From Bacillota bacterium (GTDB taxonomy: Bacteria > Bacillota > Sulfobacillia > JACIYH01): 38,672 nucleotides of DNA. The notes beneath the pieces are model-generated. The model had not been told where the DNA came from and did no database searches. It saw only the letters and a list, made by a program, of their open reading frames with translations. The position numbers and the translations under genes are program-made. Of the stretch, positions 6,867-13,860 are shown in pieces. The stretch covers positions 1 to 38,672 of the forward strand of contig JACIYH010000002.1 of assembly GCA_014360055.1 (NCBI GenBank), read 5' to 3'. The first letter of the stretch is position 1. Each line of letters begins with the position of its first letter.

Positions 6867-7550
6867 TTGATTCCCCTGCACGACGACATCCCGTCCCGCC
6901 GTTACCCAGTGGTTACCCGGCTGCTGGTGGCCGCTAGCGTCCTGGCGTTTGTCTACGAGTTGAGCCTGGGGACACGGGAACTGAGGGTGCTCGTGCACGT
7001 GCTGGGTGTGGTTCCCGCCCGGTATTTCCACCCGGAGCAGTTGCGGGCTTTCGGGTGGGTACTGGCCGTGCCCCTGGTGACTTCCATCTTCCTGCACGGA
7101 GGGTGGCTGCACCTTCTTTCCAACATGTTGTACCTGTGGATTTTCGGGGACAACGTGGAGGACCGGTTGGGGCACGGACGTTTTCTACTGTTCTACCTGC
7201 TGGTGGGGATGATCGGCAACGCGGCTCACATCGTGGCGAACCCCGCCTCGCAGGTGCCCGCCATCGGCGCCAGCGGGGCCATCGCGGGGGTGCTGGGTGC
7301 GTACCTGCTCAGCTTCCCGCGGGCGCGGGTGGCCACCCTCGTCCCCCTGGGCGTATTCCTCACCGTGGTGCAGGTCCCCGCCGTGCTCTTCCTGTTTGGC
7401 TGGTTCCTGCTCCAGCTAGCCAACGGGGTGGCCAGCCTGGGGGTGCCGGGTACCCAGCAGGTGGCCTGGTGGGCCCACATAGGGGGGTTTCTGAGCGGTG
7501 CGTTGCTGGTGGGGGTTTTCGCGGGCCAGAGGCGTGCGCTTTACTGGTAA
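6867..7550 (+). CDS. rhomboid family intramembrane serine protease
   Basis: A 227-residue multi-pass membrane protein. The catalytic serine lies in GASGAIAGVLGAYL (Ser about 136) and the catalytic histidine in WWAHIGGFLSGALL (about 203). HGGWLHLLSNMLYLWIFGDN (about 76) is the family's H-x(n)-N oxyanion segment. At least six hydrophobic segments are visible. It cleaves transmembrane substrates inside the membrane; its target is unknown. TTG 6867 follows GGGAGG by about 10 bases. It stands between mtnP and the FBP aldolase/phosphatase without an obvious functional link. Since pilin-like and SLH proteins are encoded nearby, a role at the envelope is possible but not shown. Confidence 0.9.
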   Translation: MIPLHDDIPSRRYPVVTRLLVAASVLAFVYELSLGTRELRVLVHVLGVVPARYFHPEQLRAFGWVLAVPLVTSIFLHGGWLHLLSNMLYLWIFGDNVEDRLGHGRFLLFYLLVGMIGNAAHIVANPASQVPAIGASGAIAGVLGAYLLSFPRARVATLVPLGVFLTVVQVPAVLFLFGWFLLQLANGVASLGVPGTQQVAWWAHIGGFLSGALLVGVFAGQRRALYW

Positions 7551-7568
7551 CAAGGGAGGGGGAGACGG

Positions 7569-8663
7569 GTGGACAGAGTGACCCTGAGCGTGATCAAGGC
7601 GGACGTGGGAGGTTTCGTGGGGCATTCCGCCGTGCACGACGCCTTAAAGGAACGGGCCCGAGAGTGCCTGGAGGCGGCCGGGAACCTGCTGGTGGATTTC
7701 CGCGTTGCTTCGGTTGGTGACGACCTCGCCCTCATCATGACCCACCAGCAGGGGCCGGATAGCCCGGCCGTGCACGAGCTGGCCTGGAACACCTTCGTGG
7801 CGTGCACGGAGGTGGCCAAGAGCCTGAAGCTCTACGGGGCGGGGCAGGATCTCCTGAGCGATGCCTTTTCGGGGAACGTGAGGGGAATGGGCCCGGGCGT
7901 GGCGGAAATGGAGATCGCCGAGCGGCCGTCGGAACCGGTGGTGGTGTTCCTGGCGGACAAGACGGAACCGGGTGCCTTCAACCTCCCCCTCTTCCGCATC
8001 TTCGCCGACCCCTTCAACACCAGCGGCCTCGTAATCGATCCCAAAATGCACGCCGGGTTCCGCTTCGAGGTCATGGATGTACGGGAGAAAGCGGTGGTCA
8101 CCTTCGAGTTGCCCGAGGAGATGTACGACCTGCTGGTGTTCCTGGGGGCGCCGGTGCGGTACTGCATAAGGCACATATACAGCAAGGAGCTGGGTGAGGT
8201 GGCGGCGGCGGTGAGCACCCAGCGGCTCAGCCTCATGGCCGGCCGCTACGTGGGCAAGGATGACCCCGTGTGCCTGGTACGGTGCCAGAGCGGCATGCCC
8301 GCCCTGGGAGAGGTGCTGGAACCCTTCGCCTGCCCTCACCTGGTGGCGGGGTGGATGCGGGGCTCCCACGTGGGGCCGCTGATGCCCTGCGCGGTGCCCC
8401 AGGCCACGCCCACGCGCTTTGACGGACCACCGCGGGTGGTGGCACTGGGATTCCAGTTGGCGGAAGGACGCCTCATCGGCCCCCAGGACCTCTTCGCCGA
8501 TCCTGCCTTCGACCGCGCCCGGCAGCAGGCCCTCGAGATCGCCGACTACATGCGGCGGCACGGGCCCTTTGAGCCGCACCGGTTGCACCTGGAGGAGATG
8601 GAGTACACCACCATGCCCCAGGTGATGAAGCGGCTGGCGGGCAGGTTCGCGCCGGTCGAGTAG
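7569..8663 (+). CDS. fbp: bifunctional fructose-1,6-bisphosphate aldolase/phosphatase (archaeal type, class V)
   Basis: A 364-residue enzyme that condenses triose phosphates and dephosphorylates the product to fructose-6-phosphate, making gluconeogenesis one-way. Family motifs are very well kept: LSVIKADVGGFVGHSAVHD (Mg ligands), GDDLALIMTH, HELAWNTF, LYGAGQDLLSDAFSGNVRGM, PGVAEMEIAERPSEP, ADKTEPGAFNLPL and FADPFNTSGLVIDPKMHAGF. AGRYVGKDDP carries the Tyr227/Lys230 pair that matches the aldolase Schiff-base site. Length fits the family (about 360-380). GTG 7569 follows GGGAGGGGGA. This enzyme is common in thermophilic archaea and deep-branching or thermophilic bacteria, which supports a thermophilic host. 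Confidence 0.95.
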   Translation: MDRVTLSVIKADVGGFVGHSAVHDALKERARECLEAAGNLLVDFRVASVGDDLALIMTHQQGPDSPAVHELAWNTFVACTEVAKSLKLYGAGQDLLSDAFSGNVRGMGPGVAEMEIAERPSEPVVVFLADKTEPGAFNLPLFRIFADPFNTSGLVIDPKMHAGFRFEVMDVREKAVVTFELPEEMYDLLVFLGAPVRYCIRHIYSKELGEVAAAVSTQRLSLMAGRYVGKDDPVCLVRCQSGMPALGEVLEPFACPHLVAGWMRGSHVGPLMPCAVPQATPTRFDGPPRVVALGFQLAEGRLIGPQDLFADPAFDRARQQALEIADYMRRHGPFEPHRLHLEEMEYTTMPQVMKRLAGRFAPVE

Positions 8664-8848
8664 GGGGGACAGGCGCGGGCGACCCGGCGGGGTCAAGGTC
8701 GAACCGGTTGCGCTGAGGTCGTACGGTCGCGTCCGGCGCGGGGCAAGGCCGCAATGGTTAAAAGGTCCCGTTGGGGGCACCCTTATAGCGAGTGCCACCC
8801 CGACCGCGGAAGGCGCACTCCGGTGGGTGCCTGGAGGGCGGGCTGACG

Positions 8849-8877
8849 TTGACATGCTTGGAGCCCTCAGGTAAAAT
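8849..8877 (+). promoter_or_regulatory. consensus sigma-A promoter for the DUF1292 gene
   Basis: TTGACA at 8849-8854 and TAAAAT at 8872-8877 are separated by exactly 17 bases. Transcription would start near 8884, 26 bases before the GTG of the DUF1292 gene and leaving its GCGAGGTGA ribosome site in the leader. This is one of the two best promoter matches in the window. The 185 bases between the FBP gene and this promoter hold no gene that I can see. Confidence 0.85.
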
Positions 8878-8909
8878 GAGCACATCTTGGGGGAGCGAGG
8901 TGATGCCCC

Positions 8910-9320
8910 GTGCCTAAGGACGAAGAGATGGATACGGTAGTACTCACCGATGAAGACGGCAAGGAGCACGAGTTCGCCATTGTGGACGTGATAGAGGTCG
9001 AGGGCAAGGACTATGCGATCCTCCTGCCCATGGGCGAGGAGGCCGACGAGGAAGAAGAGGGCGATGCGGTCATCCTGCGCATCGATACGGATGAGAAAGG
9101 CGAAGACGTGCTGGTGGACATCGAGGACGACGAAGAGTGGGAAAAGGTAGCCGAGGCCTGGGAAGCCATGGTGGACGAAGACGACCTTGACTTCGACGAG
9201 GACGAGTTCGACGACGAGGACGAGGATCTGGACGAGGACTACGAGGAAGACGAAGACCTGGAAGACTATGAGGAAGAGGAAGAAGACGAGGACGAGGAGG
9301 CGGGGCGCAAGGGCAAGTGA
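8910..9320 (+). CDS. DUF1292 family protein with a long acidic tail
   Basis: A 136-residue cytosolic protein. Residues 5-85 match the DUF1292 fold: DTVVLTDEDGKEHEFAIVDV, IEVEGKDYAILLP, then AVILRIDTDE and a WEKVAEAW helix. Function of the family is unknown; it sits in the conserved ireB-ruvX-DUF1292-mltG neighbourhood of Firmicutes. From about residue 90 to 130 the chain is almost only Asp and Glu, far longer than in ordinary members that end near residue 90-100. It has its own consensus promoter and a strong intrinsic terminator, so it is a single-gene unit here. The start is GTG 8910. Confidence 0.85.
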   Translation: MPKDEEMDTVVLTDEDGKEHEFAIVDVIEVEGKDYAILLPMGEEADEEEEGDAVILRIDTDEKGEDVLVDIEDDEEWEKVAEAWEAMVDEDDLDFDEDEFDDEDEDLDEDYEEDEDLEDYEEEEEDEDEEAGRKGK

Positions 9321-9634
9321 CCCGGCCTGGTAGACGGTGAGGGCGGCGGTTCCCCGGCGGGGGAGCCGCCGTTTTCGCACCCGGGGGGTGTGGCGGGTGA
9401 GCAGGGGGTACGTGCTCCCCTCGCGGTCTTGAAGTCTATCCTGTGCAACTCAATTCCGCCGGCTGCGGGCTTGAGGTGGACGTAGTCTCCCCCACTGATC
9501 CCGAGCAGGGCGAGCACCTGGGGGGTGAGAGTTACCAGACCGCCTGCTTCCACGGTGACCCTGGCCACCGGCCGTCCCCGCAAATCCTGCCTCGACTTGC
9601 CCATCGCCTGCCCGTATGGTGCCGGTTCGCCCAC
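9266..9634 (-). CDS. SpoVT/AbrB-like DNA-binding-fold protein with an antisense tail
   Basis: GTG 9634 follows AGGGAGG by 9 bases and encodes 122 residues. Residues about 18-65 fit a swapped-hairpin AbrB domain: GRPVARVTVEAGGLVTLTPQ, then VLALLGISGGDYVHLKP and GGIELHRID. Such proteins are dimeric transition-state or antitoxin-type regulators. After residue 70 the sequence turns Pro/Gly-rich and ends in ten serines; this part lies opposite the DUF1292 terminator and the acidic-codon tail of that gene, so it is probably a recent or non-functional extension. The two genes are convergent and overlap by 55 bases. The AbrB call is from pattern only. Confidence 0.65.
   Translation of the reverse strand: MGEPAPYGQAMGKSRQDLRGRPVARVTVEAGGLVTLTPQVLALLGISGGDYVHLKPAAGGIELHRIDFKTARGARTPCSPATPPGCENGGSPAGEPPPSPSTRPGHLPLRPASSSSSSSSSS
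9344..9375 (+). terminator. intrinsic terminator of the DUF1292 gene
   Basis: Bases 9344-9355 pair with 9360-9371 over 12 positions (one G-U) around a GGCG loop, and TTTT follows at 9372-9375. It ends the single-gene DUF1292 transcript. The minus-strand AbrB-like gene reads through the same bases. Confidence 0.88.
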
Positions 9635-9675
9635 CAGATGTTTCCTCCCTTCGCCTACCTGCCGTTACGTCCCTG

Positions 9676-9681
9676 ATTATA
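9676..9681 (-). promoter_or_regulatory. -10 element of the AbrB-like gene
   Basis: A perfect TATAAT is present on the minus strand (9681 to 9676), about 42 bases before the GTG at 9634. No good -35 hexamer is found at 16-18 bases, so the promoter may need an activator or be weak. Confidence 0.5.
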
Positions 9682-9769
9682 AGGGGGTGGTGGCGCGAAC
9701 GGTGTCGATTTCGCGCCCCGCCCGGGGAGTCGACCCCGGGCTGATACGTGTGGGAATTCTCGCTTCGGT

Positions 9770-9799
9770 CTGGCATGGAGCGGGGGGACTGCGTATTAT
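9770..9799 (+). promoter_or_regulatory. candidate promoter for the 82-residue protein
   Basis: CTGGCA (9770-9775) and TATTAT (9794-9799) are 18 bases apart. The predicted start near 9806 leaves a very short leader that keeps only part of the GGAGGAGCGGG ribosome region before ATG 9822. Confidence 0.4.
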
Positions 9800-9821
9800 G
9801 GGATAGGAGGAGCGGGAAGTC

Positions 9822-10070
9822 ATGTCCCGACGTGAAAGCAGGCGCGTTTACCTGGTGAAGCGTCGCGGAACGGCGCTGCTGGAGCGTCCTGAAGTGGTTG
9901 GGGTCGGACTGGGAGAGGACGACCGGGGCGAGGAGTGCCTGGTGGTGCTGGTGGATGGTGACTTGCCGGCGCGCGCGCGGCAGCGATGCCTCCGTCGCCT
10001 GCGGGGCGTCCCCACGGTGGTGATAGAGACCGGGGTGCTGAAGGCCCTCGGCGGTCCGGCCGACCAGTAA
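9822..10070 (+). CDS. small protein of unknown function (82 residues)
   Basis: The ATG is preceded by GGAGGAGCGGG. Residues 15-70 (GTALLERPEVVGVGLGED, then CLVVLVDGDLPARAR and VPTVVIETGVLKAL) resemble a short module seen at the N-terminus of some trypsin-like peptidases and as a free small protein in Firmicutes: a leucine-rich helix, a VVGVGxG strand, and a closing VIETG strand. No catalytic residues are present, so no activity is proposed. It lies 56 bases before sigK on the same strand and could be cotranscribed with it. Confidence 0.7.
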   Translation: MSRRESRRVYLVKRRGTALLERPEVVGVGLGEDDRGEECLVVLVDGDLPARARQRCLRRLRGVPTVVIETGVLKALGGPADQ

Positions 10071-10126
10071 CGTCGTTGCCCCCAACTGCATAAGGTGTTT
10101 CATGATGCCATGTTGGGGGTGCGCTC

Positions 10127-10831
10127 ATGGACGCTGGCGTGCTGGCGGGTATCATTGCCGCCATTTTGCGTTATATAGGCCTGTGGGGAGGGTATCTCGG
10201 GAACGGCTCGTTTCCCCGGCCCCTGTCCCCCCAGGAAGAGGCCAGGTGCGTGGAGGCCGCCCGTCGCGGTGACAGGACGGCCCGCAACAAGCTGGTCGAA
10301 CATAACCTGCGTCTGGTGGCTCACATCGTCAAGAAGTTCGAAAACGGCAGGGAAGACGTGGAAGACCTCATCGGCGTGGGCAATCTGGGCCTGATGAAGG
10401 CCATCGATACCTATGATCCCTCCCGCGGGACCAAGCTGGCCACATACGCGGCCAAGTGCGTGGAGAACGAGATCCTCATGTACCTGCGCAGCCGCAAGAA
10501 GACCAGGAAGGAGGTTTCCCTGCACGATCCCGTGGGGGTCGACCGCGAAGGGAACGAGGTGACCCTCATCGAGATGTTGAGCAGTGACGACGATGCCGTG
10601 CCCGACCAGGTGGACTGCCTGTGGCAGCACTCCCGCGTGCGCGAGTGGCTGGAGGCACTGCCCCGCAAGGAGCGGGAGGTACTGGAGCGCAGGTACGGAC
10701 TCCGTGATGGCATCAGGCGTACCCAGCGGGACATCGCTCGCGAACTGGGCATCTCCCGTTCCTACGTGAGCCGCATCGAGAAGCGGGCCATCCAGACCAT
10801 GAACTCCCTGCTGCAGGGGTTTGGCGTGTAG
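10127..10831 (+). CDS. sigK: pro-sigma-K, late mother-cell sporulation sigma factor
   Basis: A 234-residue sigma-70 family factor that, with core RNA polymerase, transcribes late mother-cell coat and germination genes. Residues 1-22 form a hydrophobic pro-sequence (AGVLAGIIAAILRYIGLWGG) followed by FPRPLSPQEE, as in pro-sigma-K, which tethers the factor until it is cleaved by SpoIVFB. Region 2 is intact: NLRLVAHIVKKFENGREDVE, DLIGVGNLGLMKAI and KLATYAAKCVENEIL. Region 4 ends in RELGISRSYVSRIEKRA. Sigma-E is the closest alternative, but LHDPVG and the N-terminus favour SigK. The gene is contiguous, without a skin-type insertion. Confidence 0.9.
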   Translation: MDAGVLAGIIAAILRYIGLWGGYLGNGSFPRPLSPQEEARCVEAARRGDRTARNKLVEHNLRLVAHIVKKFENGREDVEDLIGVGNLGLMKAIDTYDPSRGTKLATYAAKCVENEILMYLRSRKKTRKEVSLHDPVGVDREGNEVTLIEMLSSDDDAVPDQVDCLWQHSRVREWLEALPRKEREVLERRYGLRDGIRRTQRDIARELGISRSYVSRIEKRAIQTMNSLLQGFGV

Positions 10832-10837
10832 CGGTCG

Positions 10838-10846
10838 TGGTATAAT
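10838..10846 (+). promoter_or_regulatory. extended -10 promoter directly before yqeG
   Basis: TGGTATAAT (TG extension plus perfect TATAAT at 10841-10846) lies just after the sigK stop. Only nine bases separate the hexamer from ATG 10856, so transcription should start at or within a few bases of the ATG. The only -35-like hexamer (TTGGCG, 10821) is too close, as expected for an extended -10 promoter. Confidence 0.75.
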
Positions 10847-10855
10847 CGACCTGCC

Positions 10856-11395
10856 ATGCGCTTTCTCGAATGCCTCCGTCCCCGGCTGCTGGTGCCCGCC
10901 GTGTTCGACATCGACCTGGACGGGCTGTGGCGGCAGGGCATCCGCGGCCTCATCCTGGACCTGGACAACACGCTGGTGGCGTGGGGGTCGGACTTCGTGA
11001 GCGACCGCCTGATCGCCTGGGTGTCGGGGGCACGCGTGCGGGGGTTCCGGTTGTGCGTTTCCGCTAACGCCCGCGCGGGCCGGGTGAAGCAGATGGCGGG
11101 ACGGCTGGGCATCCCCGGGATCGCCAATGCGGGGAAGCCGCGGCGCCAGGCCTTCCAGCGCGCCCTCCAGATCATGGGCACGGGACCCGGAGAAACCGCC
11201 GTGGTGGGAGATCAGCTTTTCACGGACATCCTGGGCGGCAACCGGCTGGGGCTGTTCACCATCCTGGTTGTGCCCCTCACCTCCCGCGATTTCGTGTGGA
11301 CCCGTATCGTCCGACATCCGGAACGCCTGGTGCTGAGGGCACTCGGCCTCACCCGGCCCACCCGAGCTGAGGGTGCCGGAACCCACCCGGGCTAG
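10856..11395 (+). CDS. yqeG: YqeG family HAD-IIIA phosphatase
   Basis: A 179-residue cytosolic HAD-superfamily hydrolase. Motif I is LILDLDNTLVAWG (nucleophile DxD at about 35), motif II lies in LCVSANAR, and motif III/IV in AVVGDQLFTDILGGNRLG (about 118-135). The N-terminus FLECLRPRLLVPAVFDIDLD is the YqeG hallmark. In Bacillus yqeG heads the yqeH-aroE operon; here it is alone after sigK and before the convergent mltG. The true phosphatase substrate is not established. There is no ribosome site before ATG and the promoter suggests a leaderless message. The convergent mltG gene ends at 11392, so the coding regions overlap by 4 bases. Confidence 0.9.
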   Translation: MRFLECLRPRLLVPAVFDIDLDGLWRQGIRGLILDLDNTLVAWGSDFVSDRLIAWVSGARVRGFRLCVSANARAGRVKQMAGRLGIPGIANAGKPRRQAFQRALQIMGTGPGETAVVGDQLFTDILGGNRLGLFTILVVPLTSRDFVWTRIVRHPERLVLRALGLTRPTRAEGAGTHPG

Positions 11396-12456
11396 CGGCT
11401 GCGGTAGCGCCTCACCGCCTCCAGGTGCTCCCTCAGGGTGCGGGAAAAGTGGTGCGTGCCATCGCCGCGCGCCACGAAATACAGGTAATCGATGGCGGCC
11501 GGTTCCAGCACGGCGCGCAGGGAAGCTTCTCCCGGGTTGGCGATGGGTCCCGGCGGCAGCCCCGCGTAGAGATAGGTGTTGTAAGGAGAATCCACCTGCA
11601 GATCCCGGCGCAGCAGGCTTTCCCCCACCTTGCCCAGGGCGTACAGGACGGTGGGGTCGGCCTGCAGCGGCATGCCCCGCTTCAACCGGTTCCAGAACAC
11701 CCCCGCCACCAAAGGGCGTTCTTCCGGTACCCCGGTTTCCTTCTCCACGATGGAGGCCAGGGTTACCACCTCATGGACCGAGATCCCCTGCGCTGCTGCC
11801 TTGCGGGCGAGTTCCCCCTCCCACACCTGCTGGAACCTGCGCACCATCAGCGAAACCAGTTCTGGCTCGCTGGTGCCACGCGGGACCCGATAGGTATCGG
11901 GGAACAGGTATCCCTCCAGCGGGTAACGCACCCGCGCCGGATCGGGTAGCGGCGCGGGGGCCAGTTCGGCACGGGAAGCCGCCTCCAGGAACCGGTCCCG
12001 ATCCGCCAGGCCCAGGGAGGCCAGCAAGTCCGCTATCTGCTCCACGTTGAATCCCTCGGGCACCGTGAAGGGGTAGGTGACCACCTCGCCCCTTACCAGG
12101 CAGCGGATGATCTCGCGCAGGCTCATAGCGGGGGACAGGTCGTACTCGCCGGCGCGCAGGCGGGTGGAGACACCCATCCACTCCACCAGGGCCCGGAAAA
12201 CCAGAGGGTGGCGGACCAGGCCGGAGCGGCACAGGATTTCTCCGATACTTTCTACGGAGGAACCGGCCGGGATCACCACGCGCACCGTGGCACCGGAGGC
12301 GGTGTCGACGGGCCGGGAGCCCCACCACACCAGCCCGGCGGTGGCGGCGGCCAGGAAGAGGCATGCTGCCAGGATGATCACAGGGGTGAGCCCGGGACGG
12401 GTGGGGAAGCACAACTGCCTTGTAGGATGCGGGGAACCGGCTGGCGAGCTGTCCAG
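11392..12456 (-). CDS. mltG: endolytic murein transglycosylase MltG
   Basis: A YceG-family membrane enzyme that cuts nascent peptidoglycan strands and so limits glycan length. It has one N-terminal transmembrane segment (TPVIILAACLFLAAATAGLVWW) and a LysM-like region (VRVVIPAGSSVESIGEILCR, then LRAGEYDLSPAMSLREIIRC). The catalytic domain follows with LEGYLFPDTYRVP, TLASIVEKETGV (catalytic Glu), RLKRGMPLQADPTVLYALG and SPYNTYLYAGLPPGPIANPG. The start is uncertain. CTG 12456 has the only good ribosome site (GGGAGG, 8 bases upstream) and gives 354 residues; TTG 12414 would be shorter and has a poor site. The further open frame upstream is antisense to degS. It is divergent from degS and belongs to the dispersed ireB/DUF1292/mltG set. 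Confidence 0.88.
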   Translation of the reverse strand: MDSSPAGSPHPTRQLCFPTRPGLTPVIILAACLFLAAATAGLVWWGSRPVDTASGATVRVVIPAGSSVESIGEILCRSGLVRHPLVFRALVEWMGVSTRLRAGEYDLSPAMSLREIIRCLVRGEVVTYPFTVPEGFNVEQIADLLASLGLADRDRFLEAASRAELAPAPLPDPARVRYPLEGYLFPDTYRVPRGTSEPELVSLMVRRFQQVWEGELARKAAAQGISVHEVVTLASIVEKETGVPEERPLVAGVFWNRLKRGMPLQADPTVLYALGKVGESLLRRDLQVDSPYNTYLYAGLPPGPIANPGEASLRAVLEPAAIDYLYFVARGDGTHHFSRTLREHLEAVRRYRSR

Positions 12457-12625
12457 TGCAGAACCCTCCCTCTGCGGAGTTCGCTGCCACGCCCCGCGGT
12501 CCCTGCCCGCGCCCTCTGGCCGGGCACGGGCGCGGCCGCCCGGGCACCGGGGAGGGGGCGGCGGGGTGGCACGGGAGGCGGGTGCGGACGGCGGGCCCGC
12601 GTGGCAGGGGGAGAGGCGAAGGCAG

Positions 12626-13807
12626 GTGGCGACGCTGAAGGAGAGAGCGGGAGGCGTGTCGGCGCCCGCCGGCGAGGAGCCGGGGTCGCGCCAGTTGGAG
12701 GCCCTGGACCGCATCATCCAGGAGACCATCTCGGCCATCGACCGCAGCCGCGCGCAGATCTACACCATTGCCGAGTCTGCTCGGTGCGAGTACGAGAAGG
12801 TGAAGCGGAAACTGGAAGACGTGCGCAGGCGGGTGGCCGAGCAGATTCTGCTCGTCGACCAGTTGTTCCAGGAGGAGCGGGCGGCCCGAGTCGTGCTGTT
12901 GCAGGCCGACCTGCGCGCTTTCAGCGAGGAGGCGGTGCAGGCCGCCTACCAGCGCGCCGTGGACACGCGGGCGCGGCTCCTGGCGGCCCAGGAGAAGGAA
13001 CGGGAACTGCGAGCGGAGCGGGACGATCTGGAACGGACGCTGCAACGGCTGGAGCGGGCGGTGATGCGGGCGGAAGAGTTGGTGGCACAGGTGGGTGTTG
13101 TGCTGGGTTACCTGAGCGGCAACCTGCGCGACCTCACGGCCCAGGTGGAGTCCTGGCAGGAACGGTTCCGGCTGGGCCTCAGCCTGCTCAAGGCCCAGGA
13201 GGACGAGCGCAGACGGCTGGCCCGGGAGATTCACGACGGGCCCGCTCAGGCCATGGCTGCCGCGCTCCTCAGGGCGGAGGTGTGCAGCAGGTTCCTGGCG
13301 GAGGACCGCGCCAGGGCTGAGCGCGAACTGGGCGACCTCAAGGAACTGGTGGGGAACTGCCTATTCGACCTTCGTCGTATCATCTTCGACCTGAGACCCA
13401 TGACCCTGGATGAGCTTGGCCTGGTCCCCGCCGTGCGGTCGTGGCTGGAGGGGTGGCAGCAGCGCACCGGGCTGGAGGTCAGGCTGGAAGTACGTGGCAC
13501 CGAGCGCAGGTTGCCGGCGGCCGTCGAGATCGCCCTGTTCCGCGTACTCCAGGAGGCGGTCAATAACGTGTGGAAGCACTCGGGCGTAGATCGGGCAGCA
13601 GTATCCCTGCACATGGACTCGGATCGGGTGCGGCTGGTGGTGTACGACCGGGGGAAGGGGTTCGACGTGACCTCCCTACCCGGGGACACTTTTGGTCTGG
13701 CGGGAATGAGAGAAAGGGTGCAGTTCCTCGGGGGCAGGTGGTGGATCAAGTCCCGCCCGGGACGCGGGACCCAGGTGGGAGCCGAGATCCCTCTCCCTCG
13801 CGGGTAG
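12626..13807 (+). CDS. degS: DegS-like sensor histidine kinase
   Basis: A 393-residue soluble kinase without transmembrane segments. Residues about 25-190 form a long coiled coil starting with LDRIIQETISAIDRSRAQIY, the DegS sensor-region pattern. The HisKA_3 dimerisation box DERRRLAREIHDGPAQAMAA carries phospho-acceptor His203. LRRIIFDLRPMTLDELGL is the conserved X-region. The ATPase follows: N-box FRVLQEAVNNVWKHSG, G1 VYDRGKGFD and G2 TFGLAGMRERV. GTG 12626 (site GGGGGAGAGG) and GTG 12656 (site AAGGAG) are both possible. The stop is 53 bases before the cognate regulator, so the two form an operon; the signal is unknown. Confidence 0.9.
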   Translation: MATLKERAGGVSAPAGEEPGSRQLEALDRIIQETISAIDRSRAQIYTIAESARCEYEKVKRKLEDVRRRVAEQILLVDQLFQEERAARVVLLQADLRAFSEEAVQAAYQRAVDTRARLLAAQEKERELRAERDDLERTLQRLERAVMRAEELVAQVGVVLGYLSGNLRDLTAQVESWQERFRLGLSLLKAQEDERRRLAREIHDGPAQAMAAALLRAEVCSRFLAEDRARAERELGDLKELVGNCLFDLRRIIFDLRPMTLDELGLVPAVRSWLEGWQQRTGLEVRLEVRGTERRLPAAVEIALFRVLQEAVNNVWKHSGVDRAAVSLHMDSDRVRLVVYDRGKGFDVTSLPGDTFGLAGMRERVQFLGGRWWIKSRPGRGTQVGAEIPLPRG

Positions 13808-13860
13808 AAGCCCGTGCGGTCGCACCCGATGCGGGCATCGCTTGAAGGGGAGGTGCCGCC

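Noticed and set aside
7644-9380. A 578-residue minus-strand frame
   Set aside because: It covers the FBP aldolase/phosphatase in antisense, and its hydrophobic start is just the complement of the acidic DUF1292 codons.
10088-10126. A sigma-E or sigma-K type promoter before sigK
   Set aside because: A CATA-like string is present but neither consensus pair fits with correct spacing.
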